From Siphonodentalium dalli (taxonomy: Eukaryota > Mollusca > Scaphopoda > Gadilida > Siphonodentaliidae), in assembly GCA_032622095.1 (NCBI GenBank), contig CP136062.1, positions 129,597,282-129,661,281 on the forward strand: DNA of 64,000 bases, read 5' to 3'. Positions within the stretch are counted from its first letter, which is position 1. Every line of letters begins with the position of its first letter. Shown here piece by piece: positions 34,661-44,676 of this stretch. The translations under genes were made by a program, and so were the position numbers. The notes below the pieces were generated by a model. That model did not search any database, was not told the origin of the DNA, and was given only the letters and a program-made list of their open reading frames with translations.

Positions 34661-37329
34661 AAGTTATGTTTGCCAAAACTTTGGTTTATTGTATTAAAGT
34701 CTAACCAATCTGTTCTAAACTTGATGATCTAACATATTAAATTTAAAAAAAATAACATTCTTGAACTTACTAGTAAATCCAGTCTCAGTAAACTTCAATT
34801 TGAGTAAAGCCTGACTATTCAAATGCTATTCGTACGATAGTCTGAAACAGATAGAATGGAATATTATTATGCATTACTTTCAAAATGTGCCACATCAGTG
34901 TCAGCACATTTCTTACAAGTACTCAGTGGGAACAAATTGAAGTTATTTGTAGTACATGTAGTATGAAATGTTAACTTAACTCTAAGATGAAGAAACCCAC
35001 ATGACTTCCAAGAAATTACAAGTCAACGAGGCTATTATATAGATTGAGTATGTCTGAATGTATGTTTACGTGGTACCAGTATGTGTTTACACAAACTGAC
35101 TTAATGCAAGACACAGTACTCAAATTTTGCCATGTAAATAAGTAATGTGGTGCGAAAACTGTGGCAACGTATGGCATCTAACATGCAACAGCATTAAATT
35201 TGTCATGGGACATTTTTCCTAATTTTGAGGGCTGCAAGACATTGCTATGATTTGGGAACATCACATAACAGTTATAGATAGTGATTTGTGTTGGGACTAT
35301 AACAACTTAAAGACCTATTACTGACATGCCAGTCAATTTGTTTTGATCATGTGTGAACCAGAGGAAGGCAAAAGATTGTTTAAAAAATAATGGACCTGTA
35401 TTGTCTTACATTGCATGATTTGAACAGCATTTCTATAACCAGAAAATAATTTACAAGACAATTTATGCGGGATAACTATTGAAGCCACTGCCTTGACAGT
35501 TGTACTACACTATGAATCTATCTAAAGCATCCTGCAATTTAGAGCTGGGACATCCGCATTTAGTAAAATACATTATTAAGGAAAAGGTATTAACTAAGAA
35601 ATATATTATCTTTGTAATTGTATCAATGTAATACATTCCTGGTCAGATCATTAAAAAGTTCCCAGATTTTCAACTCATGGAAACCATCAAATATAATTCT
35701 ATGAGCATATCCAGTCAATGCCAAAGTAAATATGCAAGTCTCAGGACATCATGCTGTATTAGATTTATGAAGACACTGGCTTGCTTTAGTGTTTAATGTT
35801 GCAATGTACATGAACAAATTATATTTACTATATGGCCATCTATAGATTGAAACATTTGTCATAATGAGATGTCCATTAATCATTAACCACCACCATGTAA
35901 TAGCCTCCTAATATGATACATAGATGTTAGTCTATTCTAAAGGGCTGCTAAAAGAACCATAATAATGGGTTTAAACTTTAAACTTTTCCTGGAGAAAAAA
36001 AAACATCCACAACATACATTATAAAGTAATAAATGGAGATTGCATATCAATTAGTACATATATTAGTGTGTCTGTAAAGTAGCACACACGTAACGGCACA
36101 CTAACACGAAAGTGAGCAAGTTCTAACATATATCATGCCATGAATCTATACTCGGCTATGTTCAACAGTTCAAAACATGAATAATTTGTTTATGTTCTGA
36201 AGGGGAACTTAAAAGGATTTATTTGATCTGAGACTTTCACCTACTGTGAAATATATTATTAAAGAGAATGTAAGAACTAAGAAATGTATTACCTGTGTTA
36301 TTTATTATAACTTAAAGTTCTCTGTGACCCATCAGAATATCAAAAAGTGTCTATGTTAATGTTTTGCAAAGTGTTCCATATGACCTCTACGGACAAATCC
36401 AGAGTCATATCAGTGAGATATCCAAGTCAGATTCTGGAAATCAAAATGATAATTCAGTGATTTTAAACATTTACATATTATAGTAATGACATTGCCTGAC
36501 CCACGTGACCCTACATATGAATAGCGTTTTATTTTACACAAATTTGGCAGTATTTACAGTGACCTTTTCAAAGTAAAATTCATTTTTATTATTAATATAC
36601 CCTAACACTATTCCACAATGCCATCAATTTGGTTGATCTTATTCACTCCTCGTATATTTCTTACTGCCTATAGCTTTGGGTCAGGTTATGCATTTATAAC
36701 AGTAGCAACCATAATTCACATTACCAGTATATAGTGTCCATTGAAATGTCATGGTAATGGCCTAACCACAGAACATTTACACAGGTGTGTACATGATATT
36801 TTCCACACAAATTCTAAGCCAGGGTTAACCCAAAATGCAAGGGGCAATGTCGAACATACATGGGCAAATGTATATTGGCAATCAAATTTTTCGAAGCAAA
36901 GCGACCATATTTATATCATACATATGTTGCAATATCAACAGATGGAATAGAACCCAATTGGAAATGCATGTGTTCACGATTGCTCCACTGGACATCCCCA
37001 TGTCCATATTTAGACCCTAATATTTAACTTTAGAAGTTGTGTATACTATAGTCATCTCAATGATACATACAAGTAATGGAATATTGTGGTTACTAGATTC
37101 CCAAATTACAACGCCTCACACTCTGAGACAGGGTTATTAAAATACAAGAAAATACATAAGACAAATCGACACACTATGTAGGTTAGCGTCATGCATGGTG
37201 TCACGCCCTGTGTCCAACTGTTCATAATTTACCCATCGTCATGAATGTTATTGCCCCCAACATACTTTACAAAAAGTGCATTTCTTTCATTATGTCATTG
37301 GTATATATAGTGTCAACAGAAATCCCCAA
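34661..37329. other. Long AT-rich stretch without recognisable genes
   Basis: Upstream exons of the dehydrogenase (nucleotide-binding GxxxGxG and YxxxK parts) were looked for here and not found. A weak similarity between about 35570 and 36250 (ACTAAGAAATATATTA / ACTAAGAAATGTATTA with related flanks) hints at an old ~670-bp duplication. Confidence 0.5.
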
Positions 37330-38130
37330 GGTAACCAGCGTCCATGTGTACCGGTTATCTAGGTAGTCTGCAATCCAATTTAAAATCGTTCCATTTAATC
37401 CATAAGTTTTCATTTTTTGTATCGGGCCCCTGTGCCAAACCCTTTCAAAAGCTTTGGATATATCACAGAATATAGAACATTCCTTTATCGAGGGTTTGGC
37501 ACAAGTTGTGATATAGGTCTAATAGTTGGTATGTTGTCCTGTGAGGCTGTGACCTAAGAGAAAACCGGATTGATGGAAATACAAGAGTTCATTTTCGATG
37601 AAAAAATTACTAATCTGTTTCAGAACCACTTTCTCAAAATTTTTAGATACACATGGCAGAAGGGATATTGGTCGATAATTTTTGGCGTCAGCTGGATCGT
37701 CTTTTTTGAAAATCGGGATCACGTTTGCTGATTTCCAGGACTTTGGGAATTTCTCTGTATTGATAGATTTCCTGAATAGAAGGACCAGTGGGTGCGCTAT
37801 CGATTTTGCTGTTTCGCGGAGCATTCTAACGATAATCCTATCGTGCCCGTGGGCTTTGTTAAGTTTAAAACCTCGGTTTCGGTGAAGACAAATCGGACAT
37901 GGTGGATGCACTGCGTTTCGGAAAATTGGGCAGGTTATGATTAGCATCATTAATGGTAGAATTCGCAATGAAGCTGCCGTTTAAACTTTTGCTTTTTCAC
38001 TATCATCGATTGCATATGTCTTATTGTTGGCAGAGATAGTACCGGAGGAGCTGTATAATGGGGGATTTTTTTTGTTCGTTTCTTGTTTAGCAGGTAACAG
38101 ACCGGCCCCCAGATGAGGGTAGTGTCACAC
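37330..38130 (-). pseudogene. Decayed non-LTR retrotransposon (LINE) reverse transcriptase, 5'-truncated ORF2 fragment
   Basis: Read on the minus strand, the frame shows SANNKTYAIDDSEKA, then LNKAHGHDRIIVRML, WKSANVIPIFKKDD, KNYRPISLLPCVSKNFEKVV and HQSGFLLGHS. After frame disruptions near 37535 and 37465 come QLLDLYHNLCQTLDKGMF and FCDISKAFERVWHRG, then YGLNGTILNWIADYLDNR. These are the fingers and first palm block of LINE reverse transcriptases of the Jockey/CR1 group. The Asp of DISKAF is the first catalytic aspartate. The YADD block and endonuclease are absent and there are several frameshifts and stops, so the copy is dead. It ends about 1 kb upstream of the dehydrogenase exon. Confidence 0.85.
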
Positions 38131-38531
38131 GAAAGGGTAGAAATGTTGACGCTATCTCCAATTATCCTTGCCCCATGGGGGTTCCAAAACACTGAGGTAT
38201 CCAGGGCGGAGCAGGTGGAAAATATATTTTTTTGACCTTTTTGGTGTTTTTGACATGCAAATTTCAGTATAATCAGAAAAACCAATAAAATAAGACAAAT
38301 GTTGAATAAAATATACTTGAATATCAAATATTTATTCTATCGGGGTTGCTTAACATTTGTGATGTGCAAAATTTATGATATGAATTATATGCAGAAGAAT
38401 CATGGTTGTGAAGAAGTTCGATAAAAAAAATCTCATTTTAGCGTCCGCACTGGCGTGTAGTAATCGATTACTTATTTCGGGTTTGCGTGATCATATCTGG
38501 TTTTACAGGCACACTTCCGTTTATAGTTTTA

Positions 38532-39096
38532 CTAGCTGATGTGCCCGACTTCGTCCGGTCCACTTGGGGATTTCTTTGCCAGAAACATGACTATATGAGC
38601 GTATCTGAGCGAGCTCAAGGCCAAGGTCAATGACACGGCCCCACGTGAAATTGGACCTACCCATATTGTTCCCGGGATCAAAGTAGGCCTACATACCAAA
38701 TTTGAGTCAGATCGGTCGAGGTCCAGAAACATGCCTATATGAGCGTATATGCGCGAGGTCAAGGTCAAGGACATTGTCGCACGTGAAATTGGATCCGTAC
38801 ATATTGTTCCCTGGATCAAAGTAGACCTACATACCAAATTTGAGTCGGATCGGTCGAGGTCCAGAAACATGCCTATATGAGCGTATATGCGCGAGGTCAA
38901 AGTCAAGGACGTGGTCGCACGTGAAATTGGATCCACCCATATTGTTCCCGGGATCAAAGTAGACCTACATACCAAATTTGAATCGGATCGGTCGAGCAGT
39001 TTTCGAGTCTATAACACACACACATAAACTCACACACACACATAAACACATACATACATGTATACATACATACATACATACAGAAGTTCCAAAATA
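38532..39096 (-). mobile_element. Helitron-like element, family G/F type, left member of an inverted pair
   Basis: On the + strand it starts A|CTAGCTGATGTGCCCGACTT with the CGACTTCGTCCGG hairpin (3' end). It ends near 39096 with (CA)n/(CATA)n and AGTTCCAAAATATATTATAT (5' end). Inside are three ~140-bp direct repeats, each with CACGTGAAATTGGA, CATATTGTTCCC.GGATCAAAGT and CATACCAAATTTGA. These repeats keep a 147-codon frame open on the minus strand, which is not a gene. Confidence 0.65.
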
Positions 39097-39353
39097 TATT
39101 ATATATTTTGGAACTTATGTATGTATGTGTGTTATAGACTCGAAAACAGCTCGACCGATCCGACTAAAATTTGGTATGTAGACCTACTTCGATTCCGGGA
39201 ACAATATGAGCGGGTCCAATTTCACGTGCGACCTTAACCTCGCTCACATACGCTCATATAGGCATGTTTCTAGACGCTGTATTTTCTGCCAAGACGGAGG
39301 CGATCACAAAGAAATCCATAAATAGCCCGGACGAAGTCGAGAACATCAGCTAG
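39097..39353 (+). mobile_element. Helitron-like element, right member of an inverted pair (internally deleted)
   Basis: It begins ATATATTTTGGAACTTATGT at the centre of symmetry and ends GCCCGGACGAAGTCGAGAAC then ATCAGCTAG, followed by T. It carries only one copy of the internal repeat that occurs three times in its partner. Together the two form a head-to-head palindrome 18 bp wide at its core. Confidence 0.6.
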
Positions 39354-39387
39354 TATATAATAGACAACCAGGACCATTATATTTCAG

Positions 39388-39551
39388 AAGAGAACTCTAC
39401 CATTTCCGAGTGAGCGTTCACACGATTGAACCAGGGATTTTCCTAACTCCACTAGTTAATCCCAAGCTAACAAGGGCACGTATCGAGGACACCTATGAGC
39501 AATCAGCACCATATATGAAGGAGATATACGGCAGAGAATTTATAGAAGAAA
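39388..39551 (+). CDS. SDR9C-type short-chain dehydrogenase, penultimate coding exon
   Basis: The product resembles retinol dehydrogenases and 17-beta-hydroxysteroid dehydrogenase 6-like enzymes, NAD(P)-dependent membrane-associated oxidoreductases of retinoids and steroids. The acceptor is TTATATTTCAG (ends 39387). The exon starts with the last base of a split codon and reads RELYHFRVSVHTIEPGIF, matching the conserved stretch that follows the catalytic YxxxK helix, including the IEPG turn of classical SDRs. It continues through SAPYMKEIYGREFIEE to a donor (GAAGAAA|GTAAGT), length 164 nt, ending in phase 1. This joins in frame to the exon at 43145. The exons for the Rossmann TGxxxGxG and YxxxK parts are not in the window as far as I can see. 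It may be the tail of a long-intron gene or a partial duplicate. Confidence 0.8.
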
Positions 39552-39826
39552 GTAAGTTCCCATCCGTATCGGATGATGTCATTCCCTACCCCGTGCATGC
39601 TGCATACAAGTTAACAGGTTAAGAGAGATGAGCGATAAAAATAAGGTAACCAGATTTCCATTATTTGAAATTCTGTTGAGTACGAAGTAATGTTACGGAT
39701 GGTAGATTAGCCGGAATGCGAAAATATAACTATCGTCATCATGAATTTTTTTACAGCTTTCAAGCAAATGTATCAAATAAATGTTATATTATGTTATATG
39801 CATACTAGTCCCATATACTCATTTAA

Positions 39827-40206
39827 AGGTACTCAATCCGATTCGAATGTCCCCATAGCATCAGATTCCAACAACAACAATTTGTTTTGAAATGCCGCTT
39901 CAGTTATCAGAATCGAGTAATTGCCCAAAAATAATGCTAACCACAATCAACTATAGTATAAAATTGTCCAAACCCTGTTATTTATCAACATTTTGTTCAA
40001 CGAAATCTTGCCGGTTTGTCAAATATCTGACAAAAAAACACTTGATTTTTGAGTTATCCATCTTCATCCGCAATTTGGTCCGAGACAGTCTTCTCGTCGA
40101 CGGTTTACTGGGCCACTTAAAATTATTGGTAGTGAAAAATAATAGATTTCAAACATCGATCGATATCTGATCACTCAGCTTTGATGGGTGGGGTCCTTGA
40201 CTCGAA
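39827..40206. mobile_element. Family H repeat, left part, interrupted by Helitron G1
   Basis: It begins TTAA|AGGTACTCAATCCGATTC and shares GGTACTCAATCCGAT, AACAACAACAA, TTATTTATCAACATTTTGTT, GTTATCCATCTTCATCCGCA and TTTGATGGGTG with 48065-48510. It stops at GACTCGAA (40206), where Helitron G1 is inserted. It continues at 40721 (TCATATATA...AACTCCGAAGCCAA) to about 40775. It lies in the last intron of the dehydrogenase gene. Confidence 0.75.
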
Positions 40207-40720
40207 TCTACTATATATTTTGGGACTTCTGTGTGTCTGTCTGTCTGTCTGTGTGTGTGTTAGCTATGGCCGGGAAAACTGCCCGACGGATTTTGACGAA
40301 ATTTGATACCTAGGGGTAATTTTTCCCAGGGATGGTTTTGGACGGGTCAAATCGTGACCCCGACCTGACCTTGGCCTTCAAAAAGGTCAATTCAAGGTCA
40401 AATCGGGTAACACGGACGGATTTCGACGAAATTTTATACCTAGGGTTACTTTGGTCTACGGAGTGTTTTGGACGGGTCAAATCGTGACCCGATGTGACAT
40501 TGACCTTCAAAATGGTCAATTCAAGGTCAAATCGGGTAAAATCAGATGGATTTCGACGGGTACTTTTGTCGGGTACTTTTGTCCGGGCAGTGTTTTGGAC
40601 GGGTCAAATCGTGACCCCACCTGACCTTGACCTTCAAAATGGACAATTAAAGGTCAAATCGCGCAATTCGCCGAAAAGCAGAGGGGAAACAGCCCGGACG
40701 AAGTCGGGTCCACCAGCTAG
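40207..40720 (+). mobile_element. Helitron-like element, family G, copy 1
   Basis: The 5' end is TCTACTATATATTTTGGGAC then a (TGTC)n/(TG)n tract. The 3' end is GCCCGGACGAAGTCGGGTCC then ACCAGCTAG, followed by T. Inside are three ~120-bp direct repeats around GTTTTGGACGGGTCAAATCG, TGACCTTGACCTTCAAAATG and GGTCAATTCAAGGTCAAATC. It is 514 bp and non-coding. The uninterrupted target at about 48433-48450 (GACTCGAATCAAATATTTG) shows exact insertion between A and T with no duplication. Confidence 0.85.
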
Positions 40721-41034
40721 TCATATATATATTTTTAACTCCGAAGCCAAGGAAATAGTAATTTGCGAACGTTAAGTTATTGTATGGTCATTAGTCAGTT
40801 AGTGGCTTGAGTTTACGTCCCGTATCAACATATATTTTACACGAGCATGTGTGCCACGCGTTGTCCAATCCACTTTATGTCAACTAATTTGATTACATCT
40901 TGTACACGGAAATTCGTAATTTAATTTATGGCTTGAGTCATAAATTATATTTATATGAAATTATTAACTTTGATTTTAAGATAACCCGTTAACATGAACG
41001 TTTACAGAATACTTCTTCGACTCAAATTACTTAA

Positions 41035-41527
41035 AGGTACGGTTGGCCTTGGCGGTGGGTATCCTGTGAAAATATTTCCACCCGCCAAAAACCGCCACAA
41101 ACAGAAGAACATCAAAATGTAGACAGACTTTGTCCGTATATAAATAAGAAATATCGCATAAACAGTATGTTATTCTCATATGTTTAACCATTGTTATGTA
41201 AACAAAAGCATAAAAAGTAACTTTTCTGGTGTTTGTTTATATTATGATGGTAAACATAAAGAGCGTTCTTTGTTGGTGAATTCCTGATATGGAACTAATA
41301 AAGAGCGTTTATGGCATGTGTGTGTGATTAGCCAGTAGCATTGTGCTGTCCTCTGTAACCCAATCAGGCTCTTGCTTAGGTAAAATATAGTAGGTATTTA
41401 TGATAACATGCTGTATACGCGATGGCCATGGTATATATGAACGAAACTGTATGCGTTTTAATGTTTTTCTGTTTACGGTGTTTGGAACAAATATGAATAT
41501 TTTCGAAATTTAAGGCATCACGTGCCT
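41035..41527 (+). mobile_element. TTAA MITE, family C, copy 3
   Basis: It has AGGTACGGTTGGCCTTGGCG at the left and ATTTAAGGCATCACGTGCCT at the right, flanked by TTAA at 41031-41034 and 41528-41531. It is collinear with 5221-5714. It lies in the last intron of the dehydrogenase gene. Confidence 0.9.
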
Positions 41528-41534
41528 TTAATCT

Positions 41535-42751
41535 TCTAATATATATTTTGGGACTTCTGTCTGTTTGTTTGTGTGTTAGCTATGGCCGGGAAAACTGCCG
41601 GACGGATTTCGACCAAACTTGCTATCTATGGGTAAAAATACACATTAAGTGTTTACCGCCGTTTTGGAGAAGCTCAGAGAACCCATTCTCCACTCTCAGT
41701 CACAAAAATGACCACCACTGGCACGATGGGGTTAATCGCGTTGATAGTTAAAGAGCGTTAGTACCCACAGTTTCGTCGATAAAGAGCGTTTCGACACTGT
41801 TAAACCGTTACATAGGAAATATGCACGCATTTCCATTGCATAGAACTCGCTTCTACGAATCTTCCCAAGGCTGGCAAAATTGTTAATATATGCATGGAGC
41901 TCCGTGGTCCAGTGGTTAGCGCGTTGAACTTGCCTTCGCTGTCAACACAGCGAGGCGAGTTCGCGGCTGGCTGGTGGTCTATTGTGAGTTTCCACACAAC
42001 AGTGGCTTGGCCGATTTGAGCGATGTGCAATTGTTGGATTGTACACTGTTTGAATCTCGTGCCAAGTTGTGACCCTTGAGCAAGGTCGCTCGTACCGTGT
42101 CTGCTTTGCATCACCCATGCGTTACAAGGGTACCTGATAATGAGCAGTGAAAGATCTTGTCAGTATGCTAGCCATATGGTATCCTGGCATACTCCCGGCT
42201 GTACCTCCCCCTGTCCCCGGGGAGCAGTAGATGGTTACTGAATGTTCAGGCTCATCAGGGTAATAATTGTAAGCGCTTTGGGCCTCATGGGAAAGGCGCT
42301 TTACAAATGCTATACATTATTATTTATGTCTCTTCGATAATTGCCTAATACAATACAAGCGTGGAGTCTGTCCATTTTCCCAGGGTTCGAGGCCTTCTAA
42401 AATTATGTCTTCACTCTTCACTTCCCAGTTATGCCCCATGGTTAGGACTATGAGGAAAGATTTAATGCAAGTCATAAGATATGTTTTATTGCCCGGGAAC
42501 AATACTTATTAGTTGATTTCATCGATCGTCTTATTTTTCCGTTTTCGACACATCGCGTAAATAATGTAGTTGCACTAAATCGTTCCTCTTGACTCATCGC
42601 CTTTGATATTTGCATCGGGTAAAACCGGACATATTTCGACGGGTACTTTTGTCGGGTACTTTTGTCCGGGGGGTGTTTTGGACGGGTCAAATCGCAATTC
42701 GCCGAAAAGCAGAGCGGAAACAGCCCGGACGAAGTCGGGTCCACCAGCCAG
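41535..42751 (+). mobile_element. Helitron-like element, family G, copy 2, interrupted
   Basis: It starts TCTAATATATATTTTGGGAC and ends GCCCGGACGAAGTCGGGTCC then ACCAGCCAG (CCAG in place of CTAG). The family body is broken after about 41640 and resumes at about 42615 (TCGGGTAAAACCGGACATAT). The ~0.97-kb insert includes a tRNA-derived SINE. Confidence 0.65.
41896..42327 (+). mobile_element. tRNA-derived SINE with Pol III promoter boxes
   Basis: The head GGAGCTCCGTGGTCCAGTGG then TTAGCGCG looks like a tRNA 5' half with the A box (TGGTCCAGTGGTTAG, about 41905-41919). GCGAGTTCGCGGC (41955-41967) fits the B box. The body is about 280 bp of unrelated sequence. The tail GTAAGCGCTTTGGGCC then GGAAAGGCGCTTTACAAATG and (ATT)n resembles the LINE-derived tails of many invertebrate SINEs. 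No anticodon stem of a functional tRNA is formed. Target duplications were not resolved. Confidence 0.75.
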
Positions 42752-43144
42752 TGTTTCTATATATTATCGATATTAGATCGTTGTTATTACCGGGAATTTA
42801 ATTTAGCGAAATACGGAAAAATAGTGAAGAGCTCAAAACGTTCAATATACACATATTTGTTTTACACACCGATTACGTTGACAACGTCCTAGACGACGTC
42901 TTAAACTGTAACTAAACTATGGTGTGCATGTATAGTCTACATAAATCGCTAGTTAGTTCAATGAAATTAATTATTGTTCTAAATGTATGTATAATCACAC
43001 CTCTGTGTTGTCTCATTGTCAAGTCATAGCAATGCATTAGTTACATTGGTGTATTTCTTTACAAAGATGTTATTTGTTCTCAAGAGGGTCTGGCTTAAAT
43101 GTTTGTGCATAATTATCATTGATGCGCTTTGGTTGTATTTACAG

Positions 43145-43365
43145 CTGTCGCATTTACCGAAGAACTTACTCACAAGCTAGGATCGAAAAAGACGTATCTC
43201 GTGGCTGACGCGTATGTCCACGCAGTGACGTCAATGTTCCCGAAGACGCGCTACAGAGTCGGGTGGGACTCAAAGACGAGTTTCCGCATTTTGGAAAACA
43301 TGCCAGACTTTATTCCAGATTTCTTATTTGGTCTGAAAGCTCCAAAGCCAAAATGTTTGAAATAA
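43145..43365 (+). CDS. SDR9C-type short-chain dehydrogenase, last coding exon
   Basis: The acceptor is GTTGTATTTACAG (ends 43144). The two first bases complete the codon left by 39551, giving Thr, then VAFTEELTHKLGSKKTYLVA. Next comes DAYVHAVTSMFPKTRYRVGW and DSKTSFRILENMPDFI, then a hydrophobic PDFLFGL and a basic tail KAPKPKCLK before TAA at 43363-43365. The P-x-TRY-x-x-GWD block and the PDFI..FL segment correspond to the C-terminal substrate-lid and membrane-associated tail of retinol and 17-beta-HSD6-like dehydrogenases. The frame is intact across the 3.6-kb intron, which is packed with mobile elements (Helitrons G1 and G2, family H, a TTAA MITE and a SINE). I see no sign of decay in either exon. 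Confidence 0.85.
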
Positions 43366-43366
43366 A
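43361..43366 (+). terminator. Polyadenylation signal overlapping the dehydrogenase stop
   Basis: AATAAA at 43361-43366 overlaps the TAA stop codon. A second AATAAA at about 43584 (CGGAATAAAGG) is a more ordinary place for 3' end formation. Which one is used cannot be told from sequence. Confidence 0.4.
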
Positions 43367-43888
43367 TTATTACGGATGTTCTTGCGTGTATGTCTTTCTT
43401 GCAGTTCTTGATGGGATGTGTTAATATGTGGAATAATCACATGAAATGTTATGTGTTTGTTGGGGGGGGGGGGTTGAAGTGGGTGGTGGTTCTGGATTCG
43501 TGAATGGGACTATGTAGACCATATCTGATGGTTTCCATCCGCAAGTAGTTTGCTGTGAGTTACGTCATGTTATGTAATTTTACGGAATAAAGGACTGAAC
43601 AAATATTTGTTAGTACATTGCTCTGTAGATGTAAAATTGCAGACTCCTGGGTCCTGTACTGTGAAACTTCTTCACTCAAACGTCCACCATGAATATTAAG
43701 ACATTTAATATAGTTACATGTATATGGGTCTGGTGTAGACATTATTACAATATGTATTATTTAGAGTGTAATCATTTGGTTTCGAGAATTATATGAGTTA
43801 AACTTATATATGCCAGCGTCCCTTTTAAATGACGGTTATCATACCTGCCTTGATGGGTGATAGGCAGTGGAAATGTCCACTATGGAAC

Positions 43889-44135
43889 GTTCATCTGCAG
43901 CCATCTTGATTTTACTCTTTGCATCACTAAATTCTTTGGCATGCCATACAGCCACCATTTTTCATACAATTGATCCCAAACTGCATATGGCTCTTCGTGT
44001 TAACCTCTGGTATTACTTAACTATTTAAACTTTCTGCATTCCTTATCGCTCCATTGACTCTATTCTATTATATGTGACTTAATCTCATCTCCAAGTTGAG
44101 CTACACTACAGTGTCATTGACACTTTCATTATGTG
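43889..44135 (+). repeat. Family J repeat, copy 1
   Basis: It shares CAGCCATCTTGATTTTACTC, TTGGCATGCCATACAG, CATATGGCTCT, CTTTCTGCATTCC and GTGTCATTGACACTTTCATT, in the same order and orientation, with 62857-63063. Coding potential is not evident. This is an interspersed repeat of unknown class in the intergenic space after the dehydrogenase. Confidence 0.7.
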
Positions 44136-44676
44136 TGGCTGCTGGCAAAGTCGACGTTCCATTCCGTGCCGACTCGTGCGTTTTATGTTTTGTTAATACC
44201 AGATCCGGTTATGGGACTAAATTTATCGGCGCAATTGATATCGGAGCACTGAATGCAAACAAATACTGTTTTCGTCAGATATTTTAGTCTGGTGCTTTCA
44301 AAATGTTGTACCACCCTGGTAAATGGTCTTTCGAATTTGCGATATGCTATTGGTGGGTCCTATTTAATGCTATGATGCCGGTTGGGGTGATGCTGCTAAT
44401 AAATGTACTGTTATTTTTGTCATTTTCGCGCTTTTAGCTTGTCTGATAGAATGGAAGAAAACTCATAAAGTGTACAAAATATTCCAAAAGAAAATTAGTA
44501 TAAATATTTTAAGAATAGAACATATGGGGACTATTTTTCATTACTTCGCGGAGCTTGTTATTTTCAATTTTGCAGTCTGAAAAGATTACGCCACTAAAGA
44601 GTGTCATGACATGATATGTTTTATTGCTGAAGACACTGATTATAGTCTAACATGCGAATATCATATACAATTGATA

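Noticed and set aside
38532-38975. 147-codon minus-strand frame with a repeated peptide
   Set aside because: Produced by ~138-144-bp direct repeats inside a Helitron-like element, and ends exactly at the element's terminus.
41896-41970. Functional tRNA gene
   Set aside because: A and B boxes are present, but acceptor and anticodon stems do not form a proper cloverleaf. The segment heads a 430-bp SINE.
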